Position numbers and translations under genes: made by a program. Positions 1 to 13,459 of a stretch of 64,000 nucleotides of DNA are shown one piece after another (within the stretch, counting starts at the first letter, position 1; the number at the start of each line of letters is the position of its first letter). The notes beneath the pieces were generated by a model. That model ran no database searches. It had not been told where the DNA came from and was given only the letters and a program-made list of their open reading frames with translations. This stretch comes from Glossina fuscipes (lineage: Eukaryota; Arthropoda; Insecta; Diptera; Glossinidae). Location: assembly GCF_014805625.2 (NCBI RefSeq), contig NW_023998416.1:31869794-31933793 (forward strand), read 5' to 3'.

Positions 1-1269
1 AACTCTTTTTTGAAAAGTACCGGTCTACGACCGGTAATTCGTAATTGTATTGGTTGAGAGAGCAAACACTACATACTCCTTTTAATTGCTTGTATTTTAT
101 TCATTCATTTATTTATTTAAATTTTTTATTTTTCATTTAAAACTTATGAAAAATATGTGTTGCAATAATTTCACAAAAAACGAAAAAAAAAAAAAAAAAA
201 AAAAAAAAGGAAAAAGCAAATGAAAGCCTTTCATAAATTTGACTTTTATTTATTTCTGTACGCTGGCCATGTGCTGCTCTCCACTATCCATGGTCAAAAG
301 CACGAAAATAAACACGTTAATATTATTCGTTTTAATAAATTAGTATGTGTGTCACATTATACGCAAACATACACATTTATGCTTGGATGCTAGCCTAATA
401 ATACATAGGCATACATACACATACATAAACAGTCTTGTGTGGTGAGCGCGTACCCAAAAACAATTTATTGCTAACAATATAAACTTTGCGCTTGCCACAT
501 ACGCCACTCTTACCTCAGTGACTATGAAGTTTGACTCGTTGCTAAATGGCTGCGTACATATATATGCTTGTGACCTGATTGTAAAGAGCTTCAACAAATA
601 ACTAAACGGGACAAAAACAACCCAGTTAAAGGTTTATTTACTCATTTCACATTTTTCGAGAAGTTGGTCATATATGTACATGCGTTCGCCTGTTTACGTA
701 AAATACATGTACTATGCTCTTAACCGCACAACTACCAAAAAATCTCTACCTATACATGTTTATAAGCCATTACTTGCAGTAGTGACAATAGCAATTTTCT
801 TACTTTCGATTTCGTTTTTTTTTTTGTTTTTGCTTTTATCCAAAACATAATAGTGTGTGAATAAAATAAAACAAAAACAACGATAATAATATTGTTATAC
901 CACACAGCAAAAATATTGTGAATGGAAAAAAAAAAAAATTCAATTCTTAGCAAAATCTTAAGGCAATATTACTGCCTTTATAATGTTACGAAAAAACAAA
1001 AACAACTTTAAGTAAGAAAAAGTCATCAATCGTCGTCAAGCAAGTCGTTTTTCATCAAACTAATGCATTGACTACAAACACCACACAATTTCCTGTAGTA
1101 TTAAGGAATTGATATTCGTGTCGGCGTAGTCGTTTAATAAACCCGCTTTGCAACCAGCATTCCAAAATTGGACTTTACATAGGGGTCAATCACAAAACTG
1201 GTCTGATCGATTCCATTGTTAATAGCATTTGTCCTTAGGTCGAAATATTTCTATGAGAGAAGAGACACT
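1..1269. other. AT-rich non-coding stretch, no gene seen
   Basis: I see no coding signal here. The open frames are short, rich in F, I, K, Y and C, and contain no known domain. A long A homopolymer lies at about 186-208 and a T-run at about 816-826. Confidence 0.6.
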
Positions 1270-1362
1270 TTAATCTAAAGCTTCTACATCGACACACAAA
1301 CGAACACAAAATACGGACAGACGGACAAACAGTTGTGAATTAGTGTCATTTTTTTTAAAGGA

Positions 1363-1387
1363 GGGTGGCGGGGGGGGGGAGGGGGGG
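1363..1387 (+). repeat. G-rich run with G-quadruplex potential
   Basis: The plus strand carries GGG-T-GG-C, then a run of ten G, one A and seven G. It is the only long G run on the plus strand in an otherwise AT-rich region. It directly follows a short T/A tract, so a slippage-grown homopolymer is the simplest explanation. Confidence 0.7.
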
Positions 1388-1627
1388 TTAGAATAGCAAC
1401 GTCGAATCGGGCTGAACTCGAATTTGCACATTCTCACAAGTGCACGATACACTGTAGTATAAGCCATGGACGCATTTGGTCCTGACTTTTGGTTACTTTT
1501 TTTTAATACTTGATAAAATTTCTCCGAATTTTTTAGTATAAATTTAATGCATCTATAGATATGCATTACATAGATATGTATATTTTTAAAAATAATGGCT
1601 TTTCATTTTATATTTGAGCCCAACTAC

Positions 1628-1990
1628 CCAATCCACTTGGTTGCGATGGCCAAACTGACTCCCTCTCTTCTTGCACAATTGATATGTTTCCTTCGACTTT
1701 TTGTTTCGGTAACAGTACTTCACATCTTAGGGTTCGTCACAAAGTCTCTCGCGTTGGCTTGCTATCAAAACTTCAAAATTTTCTTAAAGAGGTCTAAAAA
1801 AATTCAGAAGTGTTTGGTGAAATTCCAATAAACGAGATCTCGTGACGAGATTTGCAAAACTGTCTGGCGCAGACAAAAAAAACCAAGAAACCAATGGGAC
1901 CGCAAATCGGTCGTAGAATTGTTGAGGTAATTAACTTCCGTCTGGATGAGAATCACAACGCTATGGGTTTGCAATTTGATCTCAACTAAT
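1628..1990 (+). pseudogene. Unrecognised near-open frame with two stops
   Basis: One plus-strand frame reads for about 115 codons from roughly 1628 to a stop near 1990, with only two internal stops, one near 1795 and one just after the palindrome at 1832-1843. The composition is less AT-biased than the surroundings, and the predicted peptide is mixed rather than homopolymer-like, for example GPQIGRRIVEVINFRLDEN near its end. I do not recognise a family. It could be a decayed transposon protein or a chance open stretch in locally higher GC, and chance is quite possible. Confidence 0.2.
1832..1843. repeat. Perfect 12-bp palindrome
   Basis: ACGAGATCTCGT reads the same on both strands, and a partial extra copy (GACGAGA) follows at once. 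It lies inside the unrecognised near-open frame. A palindrome of this length is expected now and then by chance in 64 kb. Confidence 0.6.
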
Positions 1991-4900
1991 ACATAGCCAG
2001 CTGCCTTATAAGTACGAGCGATAGCATTTTTACTTGCTTTAAGGCTTGTAGAAGGCGATTTAATGGTCATAAGAGGTTGAAAAGTGCGCAACGATTAGTT
2101 GTAAACGCCAAAAACGTTTCTTCGGGACTTTCATTTCAAACAAATTAATATATTATATGATGCAGTTGGGATTAAATTAGATTCAAGAGCACTTTCACTT
2201 AGACGCAATATTAGAATCACTAGAACTTATAGAAGTGGTGTTTCGTCTTCTTAGCATTTGCTTTGAGCAAAGAAACGGTCAAACCATGTCCCATTGCTAC
2301 CAAACGTAGAATCCTTCTTGACCTCCGGATTTAAAGTTGCAGAAATCATTTCCTATCTGATTAGTTGTGCTAAAGAAAAGACAACTGTTCTGCGAGCAAC
2401 GGCCACAGTCTGGGAGTTGCATGCCCGATCGGTGTTTAAGTTTATCTTTAAGCAGTGCTAAACTAATTACGTAAGATTAGACGTTTTGAGAGACTATCTC
2501 AATCGATACGTGGTCATTATACTAATAATCCCATGTCATTGAGATGGCGAGCTTCTGGCAACGCGGCGAATGTTGCGATTATAAGCCATAATCTTGGTAT
2601 TGATTCTTACTCATCGATTGTCCATAGTTCTAAGGGGTACATTTTCCATGTAAAGGGGAAAGATATGATATTTGTAGCATGCGATCTCGATAGCAGTTGA
2701 GAGCACACTCGAAAAAAATCCAAATAATGACATCAAATTTCGGTGACTAGAGCTTACAGCTTAAACCCAATCAAACAGAACCGTGCGCTTTTCGCTATGC
2801 TTCACTGATTATTAATTTGAATTCTATTTTTCCTTAATTAAAATCCTTTCTATTCAAACACCCTAATGAAATAAAAATAAGGAATAGTCTCAAGCTACGA
2901 ACTTAAATAAAACAAAAGAGGAAAAAAGCAAGCAATCATTACGAGCAGCGACTTACTTACAATGCACTAAAAATATGTTCAATATTAGTTTATCTCATTT
3001 TTTTTGTTTTTTTTTGTTTTTTTTTTTTTTTTTGGTGATTATGGTTGTTATTGCAATTGCTTAGTTTGAAAAAGTTTGCATTCGCAGTAATAACATCGTA
3101 ACACTGATGTACTGCACTACTGATGCTTATTATTTTCTTAGCCAGATTACAATTCTTTTCCACTACGTGATGTTACACATAAAAATTTATGCAACGAGTA
3201 ACTGTTTACAGTGGAAAAAAAGGCACAAAATTATGAGATTTCGCAAAAAGCGAGGAAAACTTTTTGTTTTCATTTGCTGAAGGAAAAGTAAACCAAAAAA
3301 AAAAGGAGAAAAGAAATGAAAGCAAATGCAAAAGTGCTCTCACAAGGAAATGCGATTTTCTTTTAATTATCGCTTAAGTTGGTCAAGTGCATGGAGTTGC
3401 TCGCTCTTTCTCACATTTTTTTACTCGTGAAAGGCATTCAGGGACTTGCTCTTGCTCTCTTCCAGAGCAAGAAAGGTCACTTCGGATGGCTTAGACTTTT
3501 AATATTTGAACAAGTTTTTCTTTTTTTATTATTATATTTTAAGTACATTTTTCGCAATTACAAAGTCCTTTGTTTAAATGGGAGTGAGAGAAGAAAAATA
3601 AAATAATTCAAAGTGAAATAATTTCAGCAAAAGTTGTTGGTTATACGATTATTCCCCTTTTAACGAAATGAAAGGATTTGATGCGGAACAAACATGTTAA
3701 CATTTCTGCTATAATTAGTTTGTAAAATTTTCCATATATATACCTTACAATACGTTGTTTTCAGAAATTTCCATTTCATACTTTAATGCATAAGCATTCG
3801 AAAACGGTAAACAGTTTCAGTACGCATGCAGGACGTAAAGCGGCTACTCTTGGCTTCTAACGACTACTAACTTGCCCATAAACTCTTTCACAAATTGTAA
3901 TTGTAAACGGGAGAGTATATATATAAATCAGCGTAATAGAGAAAAAAAAGGAGTTTTTTTTATTTTTACAGTTCACTCTGAAATATAATTTACAGTTTTT
4001 TTGAAAAGTATTTTAATTAACGACATACAAATATTTCTTTGTTGCTAATTCATTTCAAAGGAAATTTGCAAACACAGAGCACAGAAATGCTTCATACGAA
4101 TGCTTTATACCTTAGCATGTTCAGCGCTTACATGGTTCGCCAACGGTAGAAGTTAAAAATTGAGCTCCGAATGAACAATTGCTCCTAAATTAAATAACAC
4201 ATAAAAGAATTTTCCTGAACTGTGTTAACTATGTGCGACTATCGTCGCAAGAGACATATTACGTTTTCCAAATGCTTGTGGCGCCACAAACTATGCATTA
4301 CAGATTTCATTAAGAGTATTTTTCCAACCATCAGGAACCGGAATTGTTATTATTATTATTGTTATTATTATTACTATTAATTTAGCGAGGGAAATAAATT
4401 CTAAGATTAAAGCAAAAACATGTAAGGTTGTCGGCTCTATTGAAAACTCTATCGCACTTGAAATTTTAATTCACGCCCACTGAGTGGTTACTCGGGATCC
4501 TTGGCCTGCTCAGCCATTCACCACGAACTTGAAAAGGATTTATTTGTAAAGCACTCTGTTTAAGTAGCAGCTTTTAGCAGTAATCATTTGATTATTAAGT
4601 GAAAGATGGCACCTAATGTGCAGCTTGTCACTTTTTAAATAGATTTATGTAAAACAATTAATCGGTTCATATTATTAACAAAACAAATAAATAGGCAGAA
4701 GGGGCCCTGCTGGAAATGAGCAGCTCACTTCGATATATTTCAAATCATTTCTAATTTGGATCAAATTTCAAACTTATATCGGAGATTATATTATGCAATG
4801 AGTGAATTTTACTCGAAATTGATGTGGCTTTCGCTAAACAAATGCCAAATCTCTATGGATTAGCAGATTATTACCTAGACGTTGTAGTCATGCGAAATTT

Positions 4901-6255
4901 TTTATTTTTTGGGATAAAAAAGAAACACCTGAGTATTTCGTTCCTCTATACGTTCCTCCGCAATGCTCAAATTCGGTTTGTCTTCTCCTTTCTTCCAGAA
5001 ATTCACATCATTGACGCCGTAGGGTGCATATAATCCTAAACAGCAAAACATTCAAAATGATTTTAGCTACATTTTAGTGTAGGTTTGCAAAATTTCCCCA
5101 AAAAAAACATCGTTTTAAGCAGCATACTCATCTCAAAACGGTTAAATATCAGCTTATGAATCATCAAATTCGGTACCGACTTTGGCACTCGCTCTACCGC
5201 CCGGTAACTATCTCTCTCTTTTACTCACGGGATATAGCAAGCTTCTTGCTTCCACTTTTCAATTTCCTTTCATAATCTTTACATTACAACGATCCGAGAG
5301 AAGCAATAAAATATTAATTTAAAAATGTTGAGATAAAATTTCCTTCCTTCCGTCTGAAACTAATTATTTCTTAAAAATTTTCTCCTCATGTGTTTTTGTT
5401 TTTAATTTTTTTTTTTTTTTTTTGCTCATTTCAGTTTTAGGCGGGTAAAGTCTACAAATAGCGCTTGGAGTGAAAAGTCAACACAACATGGAATATATTG
5501 TATGCGTAACGTCAAACAAAAAATTTACACTTTGACTTTGGCAACTAAAAGCCAAATGGTGTAACCCACAAAGCTAACAAACGGCACTTGGCTTGGAACC
5601 AAAAAAAAAAGAAAAAAACCCAACCTACACAAATGCAAACAAACAAACAAACACACATATGTATACGTAAATAAGTACAAGCGATCAGAAATGATAGTTA
5701 GCTTTACGTACTTACGTACATTTAGTAAGTAAATATTTGTGCGATTGTTGTTGTTGTCATGTTTGTTGCGCTCAAATTTGTTTATTTTTAATAACAATAC
5801 ATTCACAAAGAAAGAGCAAGCGAGATGGGGAACGACAAAGAGAGAGTGAGAGAAAGAAATTGAAGGAATGGGGGGAGCCGTGCGAGAGGATGGAAAAGCA
5901 ACGCGCAGAAGGCCATTCATTTAGTTAACTGTAACTGTAACTACTCCCAAAATGATGCTTCATCATTTTAGACAATACAAGTGCATGTTCGCATGTGCAT
6001 ATATACGCTTGTATAGTTTATGTATGTGCATGTGTGTATGTACGTACTTCCATAAAATCTTGTATGTGTGTTGTATAGAGAAAAGGCAATATGTGTGTAT
6101 TTACTGCTTCAACGCGTAACTTGGCACACAATGCTATATAAAATTTATATAAGCTTCTAAAAAAAGAGAAAAAAAAGAACATAACTAACAACACCAACAA
6201 CAAAGACAAGAATTGCAGCGTTATAGTAATATCATCAATATTGCAGTTTGCAAAC
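1991..6255. other. AT-rich non-coding stretch with simple repeats
   Basis: No gene is recognisable. Contents include a T-rich tract at about 3000-3034, an imperfect TTA/TTG trinucleotide tract at about 4345-4380, a T homopolymer at about 5406-5423, and a purine-rich stretch at about 5813-5900 that gives spurious charged open frames on both strands. The segment 2280-2700 is somewhat less AT-rich but has no frame I can assign. Confidence 0.55.
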
Positions 6256-6376
6256 CAAAAAAAAAAAAAAAAAAAAAATAACAGAAAAAACAAAAAAAAA
6301 AAAAAATAATTTTATTGTTTTTTTAAAATAAAAAAATTTTTCTTTTTTAAAACAAAAAAAAAAAAAAAAAAAAAAA
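6256..6376. repeat. Compound A-rich/T-rich low-complexity tract
   Basis: Three long A homopolymers, at about 6257-6278, 6292-6306 and 6354-6376, are separated by short T-rich segments. The tract generates an F-rich spurious frame on the minus strand. It may include the poly(A) tail of an old retroposon, but no body is recognisable on either side. Confidence 0.75.
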
Positions 6377-6784
6377 TCATCGGAATATGAAAAATATAAA
6401 CAATTTTAACTTTTGAATTTCGACAACTTCCAAGCGCCCCCCTAGCTATTGCCCTAATAGCGTTAGCTTACCGCTTATGTGACGGGTTGGTTGGGTGGCT
6501 AGTTAAAGCAACTGCGTATATAAACAGTAAAAATACGTAATTCCCAAGCTGACATTCGCAAGCACAATAGCCTGAACACGATAAAAAGGAAAATACGGCC
6601 TACTTTCATAGACTGCCCAGCTGGACTGAGCGGCAGCCTGACATTTACAATGTCCGCTGACTGCCCGTTCACTGTCTGTTTGTTTTAGGAAAGTGCTGTT
6701 AACTGCATATTTTCAGCAAAAATATTTGACCAACACAGAGCACGTTGGTAATATTCATTAAAATACTGGCTATCTCTACAAAAT

Positions 6785-6830
6785 CAACAACAACAACAAC
6801 AACAACAATTGCAACAATAATAATAATAAC
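6785..6830 (+). repeat. (CAA)n followed by (TAA)n microsatellite
   Basis: About eight CAA units are followed by a short interruption and then about six TAA units. The conversion from CAA to TAA fits decay by C-to-T change within one array. Confidence 0.85.
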
Positions 6831-8490
6831 CGCATCAGTTTATGTTTTACTTATGAACGTATGTATGTCTGAAAGTGCTGGTATTTGCGGGCTCCCTTCA
6901 CTTTTAGAACATTTTTTACAAGCACATAACTGGACTTGATGGCGACTCGGGCAAAGGTCATAAGTTGGACCAATGCAACCATCGCTGGTCGCTCTCTACA
7001 GCAACAACGCACATAACTTACAAATTATTTTTGATAACAATTTTTAATTGTCATAAAATATATACATACACGTGTATGCGTATGTGCGCGTCCTTTTGTC
7101 CGTTATCTAACAAGTAAGTCTAATAAATATTGTTGGAGAAAATGTTTTTTTTTTTTTTGTTAAATATTTCCTTAATTTATTTAATTTTGAATTTAATTTT
7201 TTCATCTCTTTTGATATTTATTTATTCTTTGCGTTAAAATCATTTTTCTCATAAAAATATATTTTTTCTCTTTATTTTTACTATTATTATTTTTTTTTTT
7301 ATAAAGGTATATAAAAGATAAAATTAATTACTATTGCATAACAAAAATTTTATGTAATTAAACAGAAAAACCAATGAATAGAATTTTTTTTTTTTTTTTG
7401 ATATCAATGCAAAGAAAAAATAAAAAAAAAAAAAAAAAAAACCAACAACTAAAACAATAACAAAAGTAGTTGAAAATGAAGCGAATATATGTCATGACAC
7501 ATATATTCATATAAAAGGAACGGCGTCGCTGACTGTTGTTAACGGTTTGAAATAAAGTTAGTTGCGAGAGAAAAACGAAAACCAAAATATACGCTGGTTA
7601 CCACGGAGTAATGCACAGATGAAGAGATAGACAACAATTTTAATTAAGTTTATGCGACAAATGTTACTAAAAGCACGAGACGATAACGTTCTTCTACGCT
7701 TTACGTTGTGTATAATAAATTTTAAATTATGTTGAAAATAATCTGATCTGAAGGTAACATAATGGCCTAAATCCAAACGACTCTGCGATGTGCAATCACA
7801 TGCTTTGTTTAAATGTTAACCGAAGTAATGATAGTGTGAAGCAGATCAACCAGACTTTTAGCTTTTAAATATTTAGAAAATAGAAACACAAACAATTTTT
7901 TTTCAGTTATTACGAATTTCATGATACAAACAAGACGTTAATAATAGACCTTATCATGTACTCTGAGTTATCTAAAACTGATTATGCACAACAAGCGAGA
8001 AAGAGTTAGTTGGTCTCGGATTCTTTATGACATTTTGCCGCTTTCATGATTAGCTTCGAAAAGGCAAGATATCTCGAACACTGAAATATAAGACTCCACA
8101 TACACGAATATAAAATTTTTTCTTCATTTTCATAAGCCTCTTACTAAAACCTTCGTCCATGGGTCAAAACACGCCAGTCTATCAAATTTCATCAAAATAA
8201 GGCAAAAGTTACGTGGTGTAGGTTAGACACCAGAAAATACAACTTAGCTTAGATCGATTCAAGAAATGATTAGAAATCGATCGGTATAATGAAACGTGGA
8301 TTTTTGTCAAGTCCTTCCGGGTGTTGTGCATCGCATGTGGGGGTAGGGCGAATTTTAATTTTAATAGTGCCACAGATATATACAATTTTTTGAATTTCTA
8401 AAGATTCTTATACGACTCAGAACTCCTCTACTATGTTAGGTAGTTTACATAATATTGGGGCTCTCAACAGGTTTCTGATAAAGGAGAGTG
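6831..8490. other. AT-rich non-coding stretch, no gene seen
   Basis: No coding signal. The stretch holds T and A homopolymers at 7384-7399 and 7422-7441 that could pair with each other, and a near-perfect palindrome at 7483-7508. The phrase near 8178-8195 (ATCAAATTTCATCAAAAT) resembles text in other dispersed repeats of this window, but no element boundary is visible. Confidence 0.5.
7483..7508. repeat. 26-bp inverted repeat
   Basis: GAATATATGT and ACATATATTC form a perfect 10-bp stem around a 6-base centre. No promoter or gene is adjacent, so no regulatory role can be argued. Confidence 0.65.
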
Positions 8491-8499
8491 TAAGTGGTA

Positions 8500-8960
8500 C
8501 AGCCTGAAATGAAAATCAACCAGTTTTCTTTTCAACAAATCTGTCCAGAAGTAAACATAACTCTTAGCCATTTTTCCCCGAATAATAAGCGCTGGTATCA
8601 AGAGAATAAGAAACGGAAATCATTAGAAAATCATAAAATTATAATAGAGAGTCCATTAAGGGCAAAAATTTTCCCCGCTTTTAATACAAAGTGTGCTTTT
8701 TCTGCCATAAGTACAAGTAGACTTTTGACGCTTTCTAAGCCGTCGCTTTCTGGGCCGCTGGGATGGACGCTTTTCCTTGTGAGATTTCGCTATCTCGGGT
8801 CGAGCATCGTCATGCTGAAAAGTGAAGCTATAGCTTTTTCGATTCTTGCAACTGTTATCCCATAACGATCGAACCGGTCGCGTTAGTCGCGTTAGCTTAT
8901 CCCAGCTGATGACATATTATACTCAGCTGTTAACGTCTTAATATCATCTTTATTGTGTCG
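8500..8960 (-). mobile_element. Decayed mariner-family DNA transposon
   Basis: Read on the minus strand, 8817-8785 encodes QHDDARPEIAK, nine of eleven residues matching the mariner transposase signature QHDNARPHIAK around the second catalytic aspartate. About 240 bases further on, 8576-8541 encodes EKWLRVMFTSGQ, which resembles the C-terminal mariner motif ERW.KV..S.GQYF. The separation of about 80 codons is what intact mariner transposases show. The two motifs lie in different frames, and stops occur between them, so the copy is dead. An HP-type residue pair followed by a partial SD match is visible between them. No terminal inverted repeats were found, and the upstream boundary is uncertain. 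The plus-strand open frame at 8494-8865 is the antisense shadow of this relic. Confidence 0.65.
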
Positions 8961-11900
8961 ATCTGTCGTAACATGTACATATTCATCATGAAATCTTGTT
9001 CTTCCCGCATTCACATTTCTTGGCATCGCACTCGATCATTTCAAGCTAACTTGTATTACGCCACAAATTGACAAATGACAAATGCTATCTATTAGAAATG
9101 CCGAAAAGAATTTACTCAGCCAGTTGCTAAGGAATAAGTTGACAAACATAGTTCTCCGATATTATATTATTCGTTGCTGTCGGGTTCTCGATCACAATTC
9201 CATATTTTCCTAATGTTTGAATGAAGTGCAAAATTGGCTCGACATGCATACGCAACGTATTAATTGTACTGTCATAAGAGTTATTAAAAATTTATTAGCA
9301 AATGCTGATAAATTCGCTTCGAAATTATAATTATTTATGCAAATTTTTGTGTTTGTTGGGCGGTGTAATAAACAAAAAAAAAAAAAAAAAAAAGAAATTC
9401 GCAATATTTTCATAAGTAATTTGTCATAAATTCATTTTCAATCTAAATAACACAAATAAATATCCAGCTTTGGCTGCCGAAAATAAAGACACACGTATGC
9501 ACTGCGTGCACTTGTATTCAAACTTCAAATAAAGACCGCAGAACAATTTATTGTATTCATAATTAAATGAAACCGGCAACCGCAACGATTGATTGTCATG
9601 AAATTATACACCAAAGCTATCCATATTTCTCCATTACAACAACAACAACATATACGCATTTATGTGCAGCCAGTGAATGGGATGGGGGTGTGTAAAAAAA
9701 AAGCACTGTGCTGCGCACATAAGTGAATAATTATAAAATTATGAATAAAGCAAATGTTCCGTACATTTATTTGATGGACGGGTGCGTTGTCGCCCATTTG
9801 GCAAATACATATTTAATATTTATTAAAATTACTTGTTTACATATGCATGTCTATGAATTCGAATGAGTGGGTGGCCGAAAGATTTTTCATCACATTTTGC
9901 TCATTGTTGTTGATATTGTTGACACATTTAGGTTTGCGGTGAAATATAATTCATAATAAAAAACTTTGAATCCATTAAATTGTATGAACCGCAAGTGGCT
10001 TCAAATATAATTGCATGAGGATACACAAACATATCACTTCGCATACATACATACATACATACATAGATACATACATGCACTCACCTAAACTCATTCCTGC
10101 GTAAGCGGGCATATTCGCGCTTTCAACATTTCATACTTTGAAAAGAGATAACAAGCAAATGTTTTTAATGTTTTACGTAGATTTCCATTGAGAATAGAAG
10201 CACGCAAAGCGGTATTATTTTATGTCCGCTAATAAAAGTTTATTTTGCTCTCTTAATTTTTGCCACGATTTTCTTTTCAATTTTGCAAAGTTTTAATCAT
10301 AGTAAATGGTTTCATAGAAATAACGGTTTTTAGTACATTAACAAAACAACATTTCACGTCGTTACTTTTCAAAGAACAAAAAAAAGCTTTTGCTTTAATT
10401 TGTTTGTAATCATGATTAAAGAATGTGAAAAACATTATTCAATATTCAATATCCGGAGAGATTTGAAGAACTATTACATTAAAAAGTGTTTTTGATCATA
10501 ATGTTAATCCTTCGCTTGTCCATAAAAGATATTCTCCAGATTCAATTCCGTTATCGATCAGAAAACAGATTTTAGTGATCAGAGTGTTCATATTTGATTC
10601 ATTCAGAAAAGACACTATACAGTGGCAATTTTTCTATCAAATCACAGAAACGTGTTTCTCGACCTCTTATTTTCTATTCTGCGTCCTCTTATTTGTATCC
10701 AGCCATCGTTTCTTGCCTTTGTTTAATTTAATTATAGTATAATGTCATTAAATTGCAGTCACACTAAAGAAGAATAAAACAATTAATCTTTCCGACATTA
10801 GTTGCTCAGTCAAAACGTAGAACTAAGGCATCCAAAATGTAAGTTGCCAACCATCCTCGATACAATTCAGAAAAGAAGAAAGAATTTTCCGTTGGAAAGG
10901 CAAATATTTTCCCTGATTTTGTTTGGACAAATTTTTCCTTATTTGTAGAAAATTCTGATGCGAAATAAACAAATGCGATTTTATTATTTGCACTGAAAAA
11001 TTAGGTGTAAATAAAAAAATTAAGCCAAGTAGTAATAGAAAAAAAAATGTATATTACTTATGCTACCCTTGTGCTAAATGCAACGTCAGAATAAAAGTCA
11101 AGTTATAACAGTCTCTCTTGATATGTATAATAATTATAAAGTCATCTAATTATCTGATATTAGGCTTACAACTACAAATACGAAACATGTGCCCAGGAGG
11201 ATAGGGAGCAAAGCCGCTGAAGGTGGTCATTTTGGAGTAGTTTCAAGCGAAAATATCTCCCAAGTAATAAAATTATTTCCAACATAATTTACTCTGATCT
11301 CACACGTTAAACTGCAACGCAATCACTACGATAGATATAAAAGTTTACTGAAAAATTCGAGATTTATATAAATAATTCATCATCAATAGTAAGGATTGAT
11401 TACAATAGATCAAGAGTACATATAAATACAAAATCTATAAAAAGTCGTTATGTCATACTCGCTATAAGTGAAGAGGTAAGAAAACCAAACCACGACTTGG
11501 AGACACGATGTCTCGACAAACTACAGTGACACCGATAAGTATGTAATTGAATAAGTCAGAATTTCTAGAAATGCCCCGTTATCTATATCTGTATATTAAA
11601 GAGAATCGCGACATACTAGTCTTACAGCTCTGAAGGGAAATAAAAGGCCTCGCAAAGCACACAAGTGTTTGATTTTGAATACATAAATTATGAAAACTCG
11701 AATCCCTACTTCCTCCGAGTGTTTAAATGTTCAACGATTTACTTGTGTCTTCTTTGAATCGCATATTTTAGATTGACAGAAACCGCAGTGTACCTACCTG
11801 GTGTCATTTAACCAACTTAAGGAAGATTGACAATATATTTTTAATTGTAGACAAGTGTATTACTTCTGCAGCGGGAAAACGAATAATTTCTTAATTGTGG

Positions 11901-12985
11901 TAGGCGAGCCGTTTAACACTATGCCATTGACGGTGTTTAAAGTTACACATGTGCTATTTAGTAAGGTTAAAAATTCTGGGCATGTCGTCGTCACCCGTCC
12001 TCACTTCGTTACTGGCAGTTAGGGTAGCATGCTGTTTTCAAAAAACTCCAACTTCTTTCTCTGCTTTAACTTGAAAACTGTGAAGCAGAGAAATTGTGTT
12101 TTCAAGTAAAATCTAAAACTATTTCTATTTTTTTTTATTTTTTTTATTTTGCTTATTAAGCTCATATCACTTCAGTCAACTGTGCTCAAGTCCATTTGCA
12201 CTAATGAACTTTGAAGAAAAAAAAAAAAAAAAACGGGAGAATTTTTATTTAACTTTGTTGCAAAATAAGTTTTAAGATAAAACGAAGTTCTTTCTTACTT
12301 CATACTAACATACAGCTTGCATAAAGTATTTTACGTTTCTTTTCTTACTTAACATTAAACAAAAGTCATATGTGTGCATGTGGGTGCAGGTGCGGGTAGA
12401 GACTGGTTTTTTCATCGCCACAATTTCTGTCAAACATCTTTACGTATAAAGTTTTGCAGTTTATGTGCTGCGCATACGGCTTTTGTGCGTGTATGCAGGT
12501 ACGTAGATATATGCATTTCTATGTGGGATGTTGTAAGTTAAAAGTTAAGATAACACATCCATACAACGGCATATACTCTCCGCAAACATACCACAAATGT
12601 CTTAAATTATGAAAACTTAAATGTTCAAAGGTGTGAAAAGAAAAATTTAATTTTCTATACTGCACTTTATTTAAACAATAACAACAACAATTACGATAGC
12701 AACAGCCGTAACCAACAGCAACAACAATAGCATAAATGATAATAATAACTTTGAGTAAAAACCAACTTACCCCAGCAAGAGACGAGTTCGTTAAATGTTT
12801 GTATGAGCAAATGTTATGCATGCATATGCGTATATAAATTTGAAAGCATGAGTGTTGTGTTTGCGTGTATAGTCTGTGTGAGGAGTAGGTATTTAGGAAC
12901 TAGTAAAAGAAATTTATGTACGTGTGATGGTGAAGGAGGGTTTCTATGCACATAAAATTTATTTACATTCTGTAACTTAATTTAC
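8961..12985. other. AT-rich non-coding stretch, no gene seen
   Basis: No gene is recognisable. The stretch contains an A homopolymer at about 9373-9393, a (CATA)n array near 10041-10076, a T-rich tract near 12125-12150 and an A homopolymer near 12217-12233. The more complex sequence between about 10440 and 12000 gives only short frames. Confidence 0.5.
10041..10076 (+). repeat. (CATA)n microsatellite
   Basis: About eight tetranucleotide units with one CATAGATA interruption. Confidence 0.85.
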
Positions 12986-12989
12986 TTGC

Positions 12990-13111
12990 TTATACGCACA
13001 TACACACACACACACACACACAACACTAGATCACTAATGGCGAACATACTTTGTAATTTTTACACTTTATTGCTCTGGCGTTTGATGTTGATATGCGTAC
13101 ACATTTATACA

Positions 13112-13156
<45 letters not shown>

Positions 13157-13180
13157 GTGTATGCGTGTGTTTGTGTGTGA
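12990..13180 (+). repeat. Compound CA / TA / TG microsatellite
   Basis: A CA array at 12997-13022 is followed, after about 85 bases of unique sequence, by a TA array at about 13109-13153, and then a TG/TATG-rich segment to about 13180. The flanking CA-type and TG-type ends make the whole block roughly self-complementary. Confidence 0.85.
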
Positions 13181-13334
13181 ATACAGTAAAGTGCAAAAGA
13201 AGTTTTTAAATTCCTTTTAAAAATTTTTAATGCTCCAAGATTTTTCGCAATAAGTGTACCGTTATTCCAATCCATATAGGATACGTTCGTAAGGCAATCT
13301 TAAATTCCAAAGTTTTACATTCTTGTTTATTCCC

Positions 13335-13450
13335 TAAAGATTTGTAGGTACTTGATTAAACACGCTACTATCAAATCGACATACCTGGATTCAATTCCCA
13401 GGGCGATAGAACACAAGTAGATTATAACAATAAACGAGGTGCGGCTAACT
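13335..13450 (+). mobile_element. Possible tRNA-derived SINE fragment
   Basis: GGATTCAATTCCC at 13387-13399 resembles the internal RNA polymerase III B box (GGTTCGAATCC) and is followed by CAGGGCG. The element at 33.3 kb on the minus strand carries the same CAGGGCG just after its own B-box-like motif. No clear A box or 3' tail was identified, so this is a weak call resting on the shared motif. Confidence 0.3.
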
Positions 13451-13459
13451 CGATCAACA

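Noticed and set aside
5525..5920. 131-codon minus-strand open frame
   Set aside because: It runs antisense to a purine-rich patch and through low-complexity sequence, has no domain and no plausible start context. It is judged a chance frame.
8494..8865. 123-codon plus-strand open frame
   Set aside because: It is antisense to the mariner relic, whose motifs are read on the minus strand.
12986..13180. Open frame with THTH and IYIY repeats
   Set aside because: It is the translation of CA and TA microsatellites.
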